Part shown: one piece after another, positions 24,508 to 33,272 of the stretch
Position numbering within the stretch: position 1 is the first letter of the stretch
Layout: the number at the start of each line of letters is the position of its first letter
Assembly: GCA_002412925.1 (NCBI GenBank)
Contig: DHVZ01000106.1
Span: 1-53,096 of the forward strand
Length of the DNA stretch: 53,096 bases
From: Anaerolineales bacterium UBA5195
GTDB taxonomy: Bacteria; Chloroflexota; Anaerolineae; Anaerolineales; Villigracilaceae
Direction: 5' to 3'
Notes under the pieces: model-generated
Databases searched by the model: none
Seen by the model: only the letters and a program-made list of their open reading frames with translations
What the model was told of the DNA's origin: nothing
Position numbers and translations under genes: made by a program

Positions 24508-25084
24508 CATTGCCCAGCCGGGCGCTGAAGAGACTGGTGTAGACCGGCCCGGCAGGTTTCAGATCGCTTTTAAATAGATGCACCGATTGGGCAGTAAAGG
24601 TTCCCAGCAAATCGACATGCAGTTTTTCAAGCCCGGAATGAATGTTTTTTAATTCGGCAGAGGTGGCCTGTTCCCGAACACGGCCAACTGTCAGGTGTGG
24701 GGAGAAGGGTTTGTCTTCGGCGGCATAACCCATGCGGGCTATGGCTGTTTCCAGCTTGTGTTGAAGGCGATTGAGTTCTGGTGGAATGTTCAGCCCGATC
24801 CAGATGATGCGCGGGCGATGGGCATTTGGAAAACATCCCAATCCATTCACGGTGATGTTGAAAGGAGCAGCCTGGTCACATTCGGCCTGGAGCGCCTGGG
24901 TGAGCAGTTCAACGCTTGCCGGGGAGATTTCGCCCAGGAATTTTAGGGTCAGGTGGATATTCTGGATGGATACCCAGCGCACAGCCCGGCCTGCGCTATT
25001 GTGCAGGCTGGCGATTTCAGCAGCAATCGCTTGTTTGATTTCAAGTGGGATTTCGATGGCAATGAAAGCGCGCAACAAACTCAT
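24500..25084 (-). CDS. thpR: RNA 2',3'-cyclic phosphodiesterase (2H family)
   Basis: A 194-residue LigT/ThpR-like 2H phosphoesterase that opens 2',3'-cyclic phosphates on RNA. Both catalytic HxTx motifs are present, IHLTLKFLGE near 44-53 and PHLTVGRVRE near 128-137, with MSLLRAFIAIEIP at the start. The stop codon (TAG, 24500-24502) lies within the end of mobile palindrome copy A, so the last residues (GNDQ) are partly repeat-encoded. The gene follows the response regulator by 10 bases on the same strand, probably as an operon. Confidence 0.92.
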   Translation of the reverse strand: MSLLRAFIAIEIPLEIKQAIAAEIASLHNSAGRAVRWVSIQNIHLTLKFLGEISPASVELLTQALQAECDQAAPFNITVNGLGCFPNAHRPRIIWIGLNIPPELNRLQHKLETAIARMGYAAEDKPFSPHLTVGRVREQATSAELKNIHSGLEKLHVDLLGTFTAQSVHLFKSDLKPAGPVYTSLFSARLGNDQ

Positions 25085-25094
25085 ACGCTAGGGG

Positions 25095-25484
25095 TTAAGC
25101 TGGCTTTCCATCAGCGAGGACTTTATCGATAGCTTGCTTGAGTTCCAAAAAACCCACTGGCTTGGTGAGGTAGACGGATGCCCCGGCGTCCATGCCAGTT
25201 TTGATGTCAGATGGCATGGACTTGGCCGAGATGACAATCACAGGAATTTTTGCCAGTTGCGGTTCGCGGCGCATGTATTTAAGCACTTCAAGGCCAGAAA
25301 TATCTGGCATCATCACATCCAGAATAACAACAGCGGGCATTTCTGAGGCGATCAGGTTGATGGCCGGGCCGCTGGAAAAACTTTTTATGACATGAAAGCC
25401 ATTAACGCGCATCATTTCTGCAAACATTTCTGCAGCATCGGCCTCGTCTTCGACAACGATAACGGTTTTTTGTGGTGTGGACAT
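25095..25484 (-). CDS. Single-domain response regulator (CheY-like)
   Basis: A 129-residue receiver domain without an output domain. TVIVVEDEADAA gives the acidic pair, the phosphoacceptor Asp is in AVVILDVMMPDISG near 55, and Ser/Thr and Lys are in IPVIVISAKS and YLTKPVGFLEL. ATG 25484 (MSTPQKT) was chosen over an upstream in-frame ATG at 25541 because the domain starts right after it. No kinase lies next to it, so it is an orphan unless it works with the kinase at 40.7-44.1 kb. It shares an operon with thpR. Confidence 0.9.
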   Translation of the reverse strand: MSTPQKTVIVVEDEADAAEMFAEMMRVNGFHVIKSFSSGPAINLIASEMPAVVILDVMMPDISGLEVLKYMRREPQLAKIPVIVISAKSMPSDIKTGMDAGASVYLTKPVGFLELKQAIDKVLADGKPA

Positions 25485-25664
25485 TAAACAGTTCTCCGCA
25501 ATCTTCTGGCTAAAAATAGCATATTTGCACAGAAAAGGCAAGAGGAAAATGAAGGCAGGAGGGTGAGATCATCCCCAACCTTGATTTCTCCTTCAATGGG
25601 TCATGTATGTGTAAATAAAAAAAGACCGGGGCACGGCGTATGCCACCGATCTTCGCATAGAGTG

Positions 25665-25738
25665 TGGGCTCGGAGGGACTCGAACCCCCGACCTCATGTG
25701 TGTGATACATGCGCTCTAACCAACTGAGCTACGAGCCC
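25665..25738 (-). tRNA. tRNA-Val (anticodon CAC)
   Basis: A 74-nt cloverleaf. The acceptor stem is GGGCTCG/CGAGCCC with discriminator A. The D arm is GCTC-AGTTGGTTA-GAGC. The anticodon stem CATGT/ACATG encloses loop ATCACAC, giving anticodon CAC. The T arm is GGGGG-TTCGAGT-CCCTC. The 3' CCA is not encoded. It reads GUG codons. Confidence 0.93.
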
Positions 25739-25892
25739 GCAACAGATCGGGATTATAGTATATCAATCGCCCTTTGGCAAGGATTCGACAATTTTCGAGT
25801 AGACTCTAGGGAAAATCTACGGGATGTTTTTACAAAAGAAGTCGGGCAATTTCAGCGTGCGAGTTGCAGGAATTCATGGACGGAGGCATAAG

Positions 25893-26882
25893 ATGAAATA
25901 TTTCGTGACCGGTGCCACTGGTTTTGTCGGCGGGCGCGTGGTGCGCCAATTGGTGGAGGCGGGCCACCAGGTGGTGGCTGTTGTCCGTAACCCGGAAAAA
26001 GCCCGAAATCTGGCAGCGCTCGGCGTAATCTTGCACAAAGGCGACGTAACCGAAAAAGAATCCATGCGCGCGCCGATGACCGGCGTGGAGGGTGTCTTCC
26101 ACATTGCAGGCTGGTATAAGATTGGCGTCCGCGATAAAAGCGAGGGCCAAAAAATCAACGTTGAGGGCACACGCAACGTGCTGGCGTTGATGCAGGAACT
26201 CAAAATCCCCAGGGGCGTCTATACCAGCACCCTGGGCGTCAACTCGGATACAGGCGGGAAGCTGGTTGATGAGAGCTATCGCTTCAGCGGAAAATTTCTC
26301 AGCGTTTATGAACAGACCAAGGCCGAGGCCCACAAAGTTGCCGAGGAATTTATCGCCCGAGGCTTGCCGCTGATGATTGTCCAGCCAGGGTTGATCTACG
26401 GGCCGGGCGACACCAGCAGTGTGCGCACCACGTTGATTCAGTTCTTAAAACGCCAACTACCACTGATGCCCAAAGGCACGGCTTTTTGCTGGGCGCATGT
26501 CGATGACACGGCTCGCGGTCATGTCCAGGCGATGGAAAAGGGTCTCGCCGGGCAGAATTATTTTGTCTGTGGCCCAATCCACACCTTCATCGAAGGGATG
26601 CAAATCGCTTCCGAAGTTAGTGGCATCCCGCTGCCAGGCTTGCAGGTGGAGCCAGGGCTGATGAGAGCCATGGCGGTTTGCATGGGCCGGGTCGAAAAAT
26701 TCCTGCCACTGCCCGAAGCTTACACGCGCGAAGGATTGATGACCGTTGCGGGAGTGACTTATATCGCCGATAACAGCAAGGCCAAACGCGAACTCGGCTT
26801 CAACCCGCGCCCGCTGAAAGAAGGCCTGCGCGAAACAATTGAGCATGAGATGAAGTTGTTGGGGATGAATAATGCGGGTTAA
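25893..26882 (+). CDS. NAD-dependent epimerase/dehydratase family protein
   Basis: A 329-residue extended SDR. The dinucleotide motif TGATGFVGGRVVRQL is at 7-21, and the VFHIAGWYKIG region follows. The catalytic Tyr-Lys is in VYEQTKAEAHK near 140-150. The product VQPGLIYGPGDTSS is typical of dihydroflavonol-reductase/hopanoid-associated-type epimerases. The start at 25893 is set by GGAGG five to six bases upstream. The frame is open from 25824 but without similarity. The substrate (nucleotide sugar, sterol or other) is not clear. It stands alone between the tRNA gene and azlD. Confidence 0.88.
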   Translation: MKYFVTGATGFVGGRVVRQLVEAGHQVVAVVRNPEKARNLAALGVILHKGDVTEKESMRAPMTGVEGVFHIAGWYKIGVRDKSEGQKINVEGTRNVLALMQELKIPRGVYTSTLGVNSDTGGKLVDESYRFSGKFLSVYEQTKAEAHKVAEEFIARGLPLMIVQPGLIYGPGDTSSVRTTLIQFLKRQLPLMPKGTAFCWAHVDDTARGHVQAMEKGLAGQNYFVCGPIHTFIEGMQIASEVSGIPLPGLQVEPGLMRAMAVCMGRVEKFLPLPEAYTREGLMTVAGVTYIADNSKAKRELGFNPRPLKEGLRETIEHEMKLLGMNNAG

Positions 26883-26910
26883 TTACGCCGAAAAACCAGC
26901 TTGATGATTT

Positions 26911-27225
26911 CTATAACCAGATTTGCAGGATCCAGAAAACGGCCATCCCGGCCAGCAGGGTCCAGACCACATTTTTCGTCCAGAAAGCCACCAGCGTGGC
27001 GACAACCCCGGCCAGCAAGCGCGGATTGGCGGGGGAGAGGGCCAACGCCTCGTTGTAGTAGCCCAATTCGGGGGCGATGATCGCCGAAAGGACGGCAATC
27101 GGCACAAAGCGCAGCGCGCGTTGAAAGGTGACGGGGAGTTTGATCCGCTCCAGGAGGGCGATAAAGCTCAGGCGCGTGGCAAACGTCAACAGACCAAGCA
27201 CGATCATCACAATCCAGATATTCAT
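26911..27225 (-). CDS. azlD: AzlD family branched-chain amino acid export subunit
   Basis: A 104-residue membrane protein with three to four helices (VMIVLGLLTFATRLSFIALL; VPIAVLSAIIAPEL; AGVVATLVAFWTKNVVWTLLAGMAVFWIL). It is the small partner of AzlC in the LIV-E/BrnFE exporter type for branched-chain amino acids. Its ATG overlaps the azlC stop as ATGA, which indicates translational coupling. A second reading frame also runs open through the region but lacks membrane character. No regulator of the Lrp/AzlB type is adjacent. Confidence 0.88.
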   Translation of the reverse strand: MNIWIVMIVLGLLTFATRLSFIALLERIKLPVTFQRALRFVPIAVLSAIIAPELGYYNEALALSPANPRLLAGVVATLVAFWTKNVVWTLLAGMAVFWILQIWL

Positions 27226-27911
27226 CTCTTTTCACTCCACAACCCGGCGGCAATTGCGACGAAAGCCGAAGCGATCAATCCCAGCTTGAAGGGCAGGCCA
27301 AAAAAGAGCAGTGCGGCCAGGCTGGCGACAGCGGCAGTCAGCACGCTGGAACGATCTTTTAAGCCGGGGACAATCAGCGCGATAAAGGTCAGCGGCAGGG
27401 CAAAATCGAGCCCCCACTCGGCAGGGATTTGCGCGCCGAGGAAAATCCCGACCGCCGTGCTGATTTGCCAGGATGTCCACAACGCCAGCCCCGCGCCGAG
27501 CAGATGCCAGTGCTTGTGGGTGATTTCACCCTCGCGTTGGTAATGGACGATGCTGACGGCGTAAGCCTCGTCAGTCAGCAGGTAGGCCAGGATGGCTTTC
27601 CAGGCAGGCGGCAGGTGTTTGGTGTACGGGGCGATGGAGGCGCTGTAGAGCGCGTGCCGCAGGTTGATGACGAAACCGGTCAGGATGATGACCAGACCCG
27701 GAGTGGCGGCGCTGACCAGTTTGGTGGTCATGAACTGCGCCGACCCGGCAAAAACGACCGAGGACATGGCCTGCGCGTCGAGCGCGCTCAAACCGGCGCT
27801 GAGCGCCAGGATGCCGTAGATCATCCCAAATGGGACGACGCCCAGCAAAATGGGCAGCTCTTCGCGCACGCCGAGCCAGAATTCACGGGAAGGGGTGGAT
27901 ATATTGTTCAT
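27222..27911 (-). CDS. azlC: AzlC family branched-chain amino acid export permease
   Basis: A 229-residue inner-membrane protein. EELPILLGVVPFGMIYGILALSAGLS and SSVVFAGSAQFMTTKLV are signatures of the AzlC family, and the remaining helices include FVINLRHALYSASIAPYTKHLP. ATG 27911 is preferred. The longer open frame up to 28640 lies antisense to the phytol-kinase-like gene and is not related. The gene is divergent from the phytol-kinase-like gene, with 90 bases between them. It forms an operon with azlD. Confidence 0.9.
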   Translation of the reverse strand: MNNISTPSREFWLGVREELPILLGVVPFGMIYGILALSAGLSALDAQAMSSVVFAGSAQFMTTKLVSAATPGLVIILTGFVINLRHALYSASIAPYTKHLPPAWKAILAYLLTDEAYAVSIVHYQREGEITHKHWHLLGAGLALWTSWQISTAVGIFLGAQIPAEWGLDFALPLTFIALIVPGLKDRSSVLTAAVASLAALLFFGLPFKLGLIASAFVAIAAGLWSEKR

Positions 27912-28001
27912 AATTCGCGCAATTATAGGCCAAATTTCATACCAGAGTCGTGTTTTGCGGGTTGTAATGTACAATATCTTATCCCTATGTCTGGAGTCCT
28001 C

Positions 28002-28703
28002 ATGAACCCCTTCCTTGCCATGATCCTGACTTTTGCCGCCGCGCTGGGCTGGCTGCGGCTGGTGGATTTTTTTGCCCACCAGGGCTGGCTCGAGAGCCGC
28101 CTGAGCCGCAAGATCATCCACATCGGGACTGGGCCGATTTTCGTGCTCTGCTGGCTGCTGTTCCCCGAGGTCTGGTACGCACGCTGGCTGGCGGCGCTGG
28201 TGCCTTTCGCCATCACCGTCCAGTTTGCGCTGATTGGCTTTGGCGTCATGAAAGACGAAGCTTCGGTCAGGGCCATGTCGCGCAGCGGCGACCCAAGGGA
28301 AATTCTGCGTGGACCGCTGTATTATGGAATCATGTTTGTGTTGTTGACGCTGGTTTTTTGGAAGGATTCCCCGGTCGGCATGACCGCGCTGATGATCATG
28401 TGCGGCGGCGACGGGATTGCCGACCTGGTCGGGCGCTATTTTAACTCCCCGAAACTTTTCCACAGCCCCGAAAAGTCGATTGCGGGTTCCCTGGGGGTCT
28501 TCTTCGGCGGCTGGATCCTTTCGGCGTTGATCCTGGCGGTGTATGTGGCGCTGGGAATTTTTGCCGGGCCATTCAGCCGATTCATGCTGCCGGTCACGGT
28601 CATCGCTGTGGCGGCGACGCTGGTCGAATCCCTGCCGCAAAAAGACATCGACAATGTCACCGTCACCTTAACGGCAGCGCTCCTGGGTTATTTCCTGTTT
28701 TGA
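28002..28703 (+). CDS. Dolichol/phytol-kinase-like CTP-dependent membrane kinase
   Basis: A 233-residue polytopic protein of the VTE5/SEC59 (COG0170) type, which phosphorylates isoprenoid or related lipid alcohols, usually with CTP. Characteristic motifs are SRKIIHIGTGPIF near 38, GGDGIADLVGRYFNS near 130, and SPEKSIAGSLGVFFGG near 150. About six membrane helices are visible. ATG 28002 (GGAG six bases before) is preferred over ATG 27987, which overlaps the ribosome-binding site. Its 3' end overlaps the convergent SGNH gene by 16 bases. The substrate is unknown. Confidence 0.82.
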   Translation: MNPFLAMILTFAAALGWLRLVDFFAHQGWLESRLSRKIIHIGTGPIFVLCWLLFPEVWYARWLAALVPFAITVQFALIGFGVMKDEASVRAMSRSGDPREILRGPLYYGIMFVLLTLVFWKDSPVGMTALMIMCGGDGIADLVGRYFNSPKLFHSPEKSIAGSLGVFFGGWILSALILAVYVALGIFAGPFSRFMLPVTVIAVAATLVESLPQKDIDNVTVTLTAALLGYFLF

Positions 28704-29737
28704 GCATAGGTTGCTTGAGAATCAAAAGTGAGTGCCAGGGCCTCGGCCAGCATTTTCGTGAAAACGATACTGCCCGCTTCGGAAAGGTGATGGCTATCGA
28801 CGAATAAATCGCTCGTCAGGCGCTTGTCGTATGCAAAATCCAGCACGATGACGCCGTTCTGTTCGGCATAAGATTTCAGCGCCTGGATATAACCTTTGAG
28901 CGGCGCAGATTCCGAGGCTTCGGTGGGGGTATCGAGGTGTTTGGTGCGCACCAGGATCAGTTGGAGGTTGTTTTCCTGCGCCAGCCTAATGATGTCGGGC
29001 AGGAAGGACTGATCGAGTTGGGCAGCAAAATCCATTTGTTTTGGGGTGTAAAGATACGATTCGGCGGTGGCAATGGCTTCCACCAACAGGTTCGAATCCA
29101 GGTTCAGGTCTTGAAAGACAGTGAAATTGGCATTGTCGTTGCATTGTGGGTCACAACCTGTCAGGTTCGTCAACGTGTAACGGGTGTAATAATCCAGTGT
29201 TTCGCGCAGGCGCAGGCGCGAGCCATATAACGGCAGATAACGGTCGGCCCATTGTTCGGCGGGGCTCATTTGTTGGATGAAGGACTTCTGGATAACGAGC
29301 GTATCGTCTGTATTGGCGAGCATGTCAACCAGGGTGAAATATTTTCCGTTGACGCGGTAGCCGGGGGCGGTCAGGATGGTGTCGCGGAAAACGATGATGA
29401 CGTACCGGGGCTTATGTGTGGATTTGGCAATGACGTTTTTCATGGCCAGGTACCAGACCGCCGAAGCCGAACCGGGGATGCTGAGGCTGTATGTGCTTTT
29501 GCCTGTCAGCTGCTCCAATTGCTCCGGGTCCACGCTGAGCACCAACACAGAATCCCCGATCAACACCAGTTCGGCATTTTTTTCGACGATGTCTCGCATA
29601 TACTGCCTGCGGATGGAATTGTCAAATTTTGGGCCAAGCTTCTTGGGGTACGAGAGATCGTAACGCATCGGAATGATGAGTGATGTGATGGCCAGCAGGA
29701 TACCCAGACTCAAAATGTAGCGAAAGAAAAGACGCAT
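28688..29737 (-). CDS. Membrane-anchored SGNH-like protein (DltD/AlgX-like)
   Basis: 349 residues with one N-terminal membrane anchor (FRYILSLGILLAITSLIIPM), the rest probably outside. The SGNH block I Ser is in VLIGDSVLVLSVDPEQLEQL near 60. The late Asp-x-x-His is in LFVDSHHLSEAG near 317-322. It follows a MBOAT gene by 9 bases. MBOAT plus SGNH partner is the arrangement of DltB/DltD and of the alginate and cellulose O-acetylation pairs, so a role in moving an acyl group onto an exported polymer is inferred. The polymer and acyl group are unknown. Confidence 0.75.
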   Translation of the reverse strand: MRLFFRYILSLGILLAITSLIIPMRYDLSYPKKLGPKFDNSIRRQYMRDIVEKNAELVLIGDSVLVLSVDPEQLEQLTGKSTYSLSIPGSASAVWYLAMKNVIAKSTHKPRYVIIVFRDTILTAPGYRVNGKYFTLVDMLANTDDTLVIQKSFIQQMSPAEQWADRYLPLYGSRLRLRETLDYYTRYTLTNLTGCDPQCNDNANFTVFQDLNLDSNLLVEAIATAESYLYTPKQMDFAAQLDQSFLPDIIRLAQENNLQLILVRTKHLDTPTEASESAPLKGYIQALKSYAEQNGVIVLDFAYDKRLTSDLFVDSHHLSEAGSIVFTKMLAEALALTFDSQATYAQNRK

Positions 29738-29746
29738 GTCAAAACC

Positions 29747-31150
29747 TTAAAACTGGAAATAAATAAAATCAGGATTGGAAGAGTTGGTGTAAATGATGAT
29801 AGCCAGCGTAATCAGGGCATAATAGACGGCGTGCCCCCACGAATTTTCTGGGAGGTAACGGCCGAGAAGGAGTTTCAAAAGCAGGGGCAGGGAATAAGCG
29901 CCGGCCATGGAAAGCACGACCAGGACGATGATGAAATCCTGGCTCGTGGTGACCAATGGAAACTGGAAGAGCACTTTCCCAACCCAGGCGAGCGATGGCG
30001 CGCGGAATAACAGCCAGCCAAAGACGATCAAGCTGAACATCAACAGCCAGGCTCCAAGGGTTTTCAGCCTGCCCGATAATTTCCACTCGCCCTGAATCCC
30101 CGCGGATTGGTAGGCGACAATCAGGAAGCCGTAGTACAAGCCCCAGGCCAGGTAGGTCCAGCCAGCGCCATGCCACAGGCCGCTGACGAACATCGTCACC
30201 AGCGGCGGGAGGACGTTAACCAGCCAGGAGGGCAGGGTCCGCTTGCGGAGCAGGGCACGGCGCAAGGGAAAGAAAATGTAATCGCGCAGGAAATTTGAGA
30301 GGGTGATGTGCCAGCGATTCCAGAACTCTGAGGGGGTCAGGGAAAGATAGGGGGTCCGGAAATTCTCCGAGGTGGCGAAGCCAAACAACCGGGCAATGCC
30401 GCGCGAAATATCGGTATAAGCCGAGAAATCGGCCAGGATTTGCAGGGTGAAGCCCAGCGCCGCCGCCAGGACCATCAGCTTGGATGGGGTTTGCAGGGAG
30501 AAAATGCGGTCAACAATGGATTTGATCGTGTCGGCGACGACCACTTTTTTAAATATCCCCATCAGGATCAATGGCCAGGCGGACGTGAAAAAATCGGCTT
30601 GCCAGCGCCGTGCCGCTTCGATTTGCGGGAAAAGTTTCTGAGGGCGGTCGATAGGCCCAGAGATGATTTGAGGGAAAAACGAAACGTAGAGGGCAAAATC
30701 CACCAGGTTTTCGGACGGTTTAAGCGTGCCGCGGGAAACATCCAGAATGTAACTGAGCTTCTTGAGCGTGTAAAACGAGAGACCCGCCGGGAGAACCAGG
30801 CTGACCAGCAAAACGTCAGTGTCGAGGCCAAACCAACCCAGGCGCGCAGCCAGGGTATCGTTGAAAAAGTTGTAATACTTGAAGAAGGCCAGCACTCCCA
30901 GGTTCAGGACCAGGCTGAAGGTGAGATAAATCCGCGCGCGTTCCCGGAAACGGGACATGCCGCTCGCCAGGAAATAGTCGGCCAGCGTGGAAAGTCCCAG
31001 CAAAATGAGATACCAGGGATGGATCCAGCCGTAAAAAACGTAGCTCGCGGCCACCAAGATCAGATTTTGCCAGGTTTTGTGCTGAACCAGCCAGTAAAGC
31101 GCCAGCACCGCCAGGCAAAAGGCCGCGAACGTGATACTCGTAAAACTCAT
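29747..31150 (-). CDS. MBOAT family membrane O-acyltransferase
   Basis: A 467-residue protein with about 11-12 membrane helices. Family marks are NLILVAASYVFYGW near 30, VLPAGLSFYTLKKLSYILDV, FFPQIISGPIDRP, TPSEFWNRWHITLSNFLRDYIFFPL, and the active His in TMFVSGLWHGAGWTYLAWG near 320. It resembles DltB/AlgI, which accept an acyl group from a thioester donor inside and pass it outward. The ribosome-binding site is GGAG. The gene is divergent from the carrier-protein and ligase genes, and the -10 boxes of the two directions are only 17 bases apart. Confidence 0.93.
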   Translation of the reverse strand: MSFTSITFAAFCLAVLALYWLVQHKTWQNLILVAASYVFYGWIHPWYLILLGLSTLADYFLASGMSRFRERARIYLTFSLVLNLGVLAFFKYYNFFNDTLAARLGWFGLDTDVLLVSLVLPAGLSFYTLKKLSYILDVSRGTLKPSENLVDFALYVSFFPQIISGPIDRPQKLFPQIEAARRWQADFFTSAWPLILMGIFKKVVVADTIKSIVDRIFSLQTPSKLMVLAAALGFTLQILADFSAYTDISRGIARLFGFATSENFRTPYLSLTPSEFWNRWHITLSNFLRDYIFFPLRRALLRKRTLPSWLVNVLPPLVTMFVSGLWHGAGWTYLAWGLYYGFLIVAYQSAGIQGEWKLSGRLKTLGAWLLMFSLIVFGWLLFRAPSLAWVGKVLFQFPLVTTSQDFIIVLVVLSMAGAYSLPLLLKLLLGRYLPENSWGHAVYYALITLAIIIYTNSSNPDFIYFQF

Positions 31151-31186
31151 GAACTCTCCGCGAGATCAAAAAATAAAGGCCGCGTT

Positions 31187-31215
31187 ATTATAGCCCATCG
31201 TGTCCCTGCTATAAT
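31187..31215. promoter_or_regulatory. Overlapping divergent promoters of the acyl-transfer cluster
   Basis: ATTATA (31187-31192), i.e. TATAAT on the minus strand, and TATAAT on the plus strand (31210-31215, preceded by TGC as an extended -10) are 17 bp apart. Each occupies the -35 position of the other, so the two operons share one control site. Confidence 0.6.
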
Positions 31216-31284
31216 AAAGGCTTGGTTAGAATACCAGGATTCTCCATAGTTTCCAGACTTTGGAGACCAAAACCGAGGAGAAAG

Positions 31285-31530
31285 ATGACTGACGAAATTA
31301 TCACAAAGCTGGCAGGTTTTATTGCCAAAGATATTTTGAAGGAACCGGGCCGCGCGATCGCGCCCGATGAAAAATTGATTTCCAGCGGACTGGTCGGATC
31401 ATTTTGCCTGGTGGATCTGGCGCTGTTTGTTGAAGATACCTTCGGCGTGCAAATTGCGGATACGGAACTGAATGCCGCGACTTTTGACTCGCTGGCGCAA
31501 CTGGCTGCGCTGATCCGCGCCCGGATGTAA
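31285..31530 (+). CDS. Acyl carrier protein
   Basis: An 81-residue four-helix carrier protein with the phosphopantetheine attachment Ser39 in SSGLVGSFCLVDL, a variant of the usual D-S-L motif. It is acidic and ends with LAALIRARM. ATG 31285 follows GAGGAG. The upstream open frame is ignored. Six bases separate it from the acyl-AMP ligase, which would load it. Together with the divergent MBOAT and SGNH genes it forms a set equal in function classes to DltC, DltA, DltB and DltD. Confidence 0.88.
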   Translation: MTDEIITKLAGFIAKDILKEPGRAIAPDEKLISSGLVGSFCLVDLALFVEDTFGVQIADTELNAATFDSLAQLAALIRARM

Positions 31531-31536
31531 CCCGGC

Positions 31537-33210
31537 ATGACCACCCTGACCGGAATCCTGCGCGAGCACTTCGAAGCCGACCCTGAGCGTGTCGCGGTCT
31601 ATTTGCAGCAAGCCGGACAGGCTGACCTCCCCATTTCCTATGCCCGGCTGTTGGGCTGGGCCAGCGCCTATGCAGACGCGTACGCGCGCCGGGATATTCA
31701 ACCTGCCGAGGTGGTGATCCTGATCCTGGAGCATGGTGAGTCTTTGATCGATTCGTTTTACGGGGCGATTTTGGGTGGGCAGATCCCGGCCATCATGCCT
31801 TTCCTGACGGAAAAGCTTGCCCCAGAGCGTTACCGCGCCGACCTGGCCAGCCTGATTTCGATCACTAGACCCTCAGCGATTGTCACCAGCCCCGAATTCG
31901 AGCCGGAAATCCGCCAGGCGGTGGGAGAAGGCAGTTCAGTGCGCGCCATTCTCCTGACCAGCGAAGTGGGCGGGCCGCGCGCCCCGGATTTCGACCGTTT
32001 GCCGGGCATGGCCTGCCCGCCAGGGTCGATTACGCTCTTGCAGCATTCATCCGGCACGACCGGCTTGCAAAAAGGCGTGGCGCTCTCGCACACGGCGATC
32101 TTGAACCAGATCGAAGCCTATCGCGAGTCCATCCGTTTGAGCACAGATGATGTGATCGTCTCCTGGCTGCCACTCTATCATGATATGGGCCTGATCGCCG
32201 GATTCCTGATGCCAATCCTGACCGGTGTTCCGCTCGTGTTGATGTCACCCTTCGACTGGGTGCGCGCTCCGCAGCGTCTGTTCCTGGCGGTCTCGCAGTA
32301 TCGGGGCACGCTGAGCTGGCTGCCGAACTTCGCCTACAATTTTTGCGCGCAAAAAATCCGCGACCGGCAGATCGAGGGTGTCGATCTGTCTTCCTGGCGG
32401 GCAATCATCAACTGCTCTGAGCCGGTTCGCCGGGAGAGCCACGAGCTGTTTTTTGAGAAATTCCAGGCTTACGGATTAAAGTTTTCGGCACTGCAGACCT
32501 GTTACGCCATGGCCGAAAACGTCTTTGGCGTGACCCAGAGCGACCTGTCGGCTGGGGCGGCGGTCGAGGAAGTTGACCAGCCAGCTTTTTATCGTGACCA
32601 TGCCCTGCGCCCGCCGGTGGAGGGGAATCCGTCGCTGCGAATCATGTCTTCGGGTGTGCCGCTGGCGAAGACCGAAATCAAGATTATCGGTGCGAAAGGC
32701 CATGACCTACCGGAGCGTCAGATCGGCGAGATTGCGCTGCGCAGTAATTCAATGCTGACCGGCTATTACCACCGCCCAGACATAACCGAAAAAGCTTTCT
32801 GCGAGGGCTGGTACCTAACGGGTGACCTGGGTTATCTTTCGAAAAGGGAATTATTTGTCACCGGGCGCAAAAAGGACATGATCATCGTCGGTGGGAAGAA
32901 TATTTACCCACAGGATATCGAAATACTGGTCAACCAGGTCTCCGGCGTTCACGGCGGTCGGGCAGTGGCCTTTGGGGTCTTCGACGAGGCTCAGGGCACT
33001 GAAGAAGTGGTCGTCGTTGCCGAAGTAGACGAGGAATCCCCTGAGGGCAAAAAAACCATCGCTGATGAAGTCCGCCAGCATGTGGCCAAAAACTCTGCTG
33101 TCATCTTGCGGACGGTCTACCTGGTTGGCCCCAAATGGTTGCTGAAAACTTCCAGCGGGAAGCTTGCGCGCTCAGTGAACCGGGAGAAATTTTTGGCAGA
33201 GATAAAATAA
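31537..33210 (+). CDS. Acyl-AMP ligase (FAAL-like adenylate-forming enzyme)
   Basis: 557 residues of the ANL superfamily. The P-loop-like core SSGTTGLQKGVALSH is near 170-184, and SWLPLYHDMGLIAGF follows. The LQTCYAMAENVFGVTQ block matches fatty-acyl-AMP ligases. WYLTGDLGYL and GRKKDMIIVGGKNIYPQDIE precede the C-terminal domain, with the catalytic Lys in LLKTSSGKLAR near 545. It probably activates a fatty or other carboxylic acid and transfers it to the adjacent carrier protein, rather than D-Ala as DltA does. No ribosome-binding site is seen, so coupling with the carrier gene is likely. Confidence 0.88.
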   Translation: MTTLTGILREHFEADPERVAVYLQQAGQADLPISYARLLGWASAYADAYARRDIQPAEVVILILEHGESLIDSFYGAILGGQIPAIMPFLTEKLAPERYRADLASLISITRPSAIVTSPEFEPEIRQAVGEGSSVRAILLTSEVGGPRAPDFDRLPGMACPPGSITLLQHSSGTTGLQKGVALSHTAILNQIEAYRESIRLSTDDVIVSWLPLYHDMGLIAGFLMPILTGVPLVLMSPFDWVRAPQRLFLAVSQYRGTLSWLPNFAYNFCAQKIRDRQIEGVDLSSWRAIINCSEPVRRESHELFFEKFQAYGLKFSALQTCYAMAENVFGVTQSDLSAGAAVEEVDQPAFYRDHALRPPVEGNPSLRIMSSGVPLAKTEIKIIGAKGHDLPERQIGEIALRSNSMLTGYYHRPDITEKAFCEGWYLTGDLGYLSKRELFVTGRKKDMIIVGGKNIYPQDIEILVNQVSGVHGGRAVAFGVFDEAQGTEEVVVVAEVDEESPEGKKTIADEVRQHVAKNSAVILRTVYLVGPKWLLKTSSGKLARSVNREKFLAEIK

Positions 33211-33217
33211 AGTAGGA

Positions 33218-33234
33218 GCGAAGCACTGCTTCGC
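33218..33234. repeat. Small palindrome between ligase and deacetylase genes
   Basis: GCGAAGCA-C-TGCTTCGC, 8-bp arms, 8 bases after the ligase stop. It could be a REP-like word or a weak terminator; no T run follows. Confidence 0.4.
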
Positions 33235-33272
33235 CCGATTGGCTCTAAATATGTCACCCTGAGCGATATGAC

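Noticed and set aside
25510..25710. 66-codon frame overlapping the tRNA gene
   Set aside because: Overlaps tRNA-Val and has no features; translation of structural RNA sequence.
27912..28640. N-terminal extension of the azlC frame
   Set aside because: Highly charged shadow sequence opposite the phytol-kinase-like gene; AzlC proteins start near 27911.
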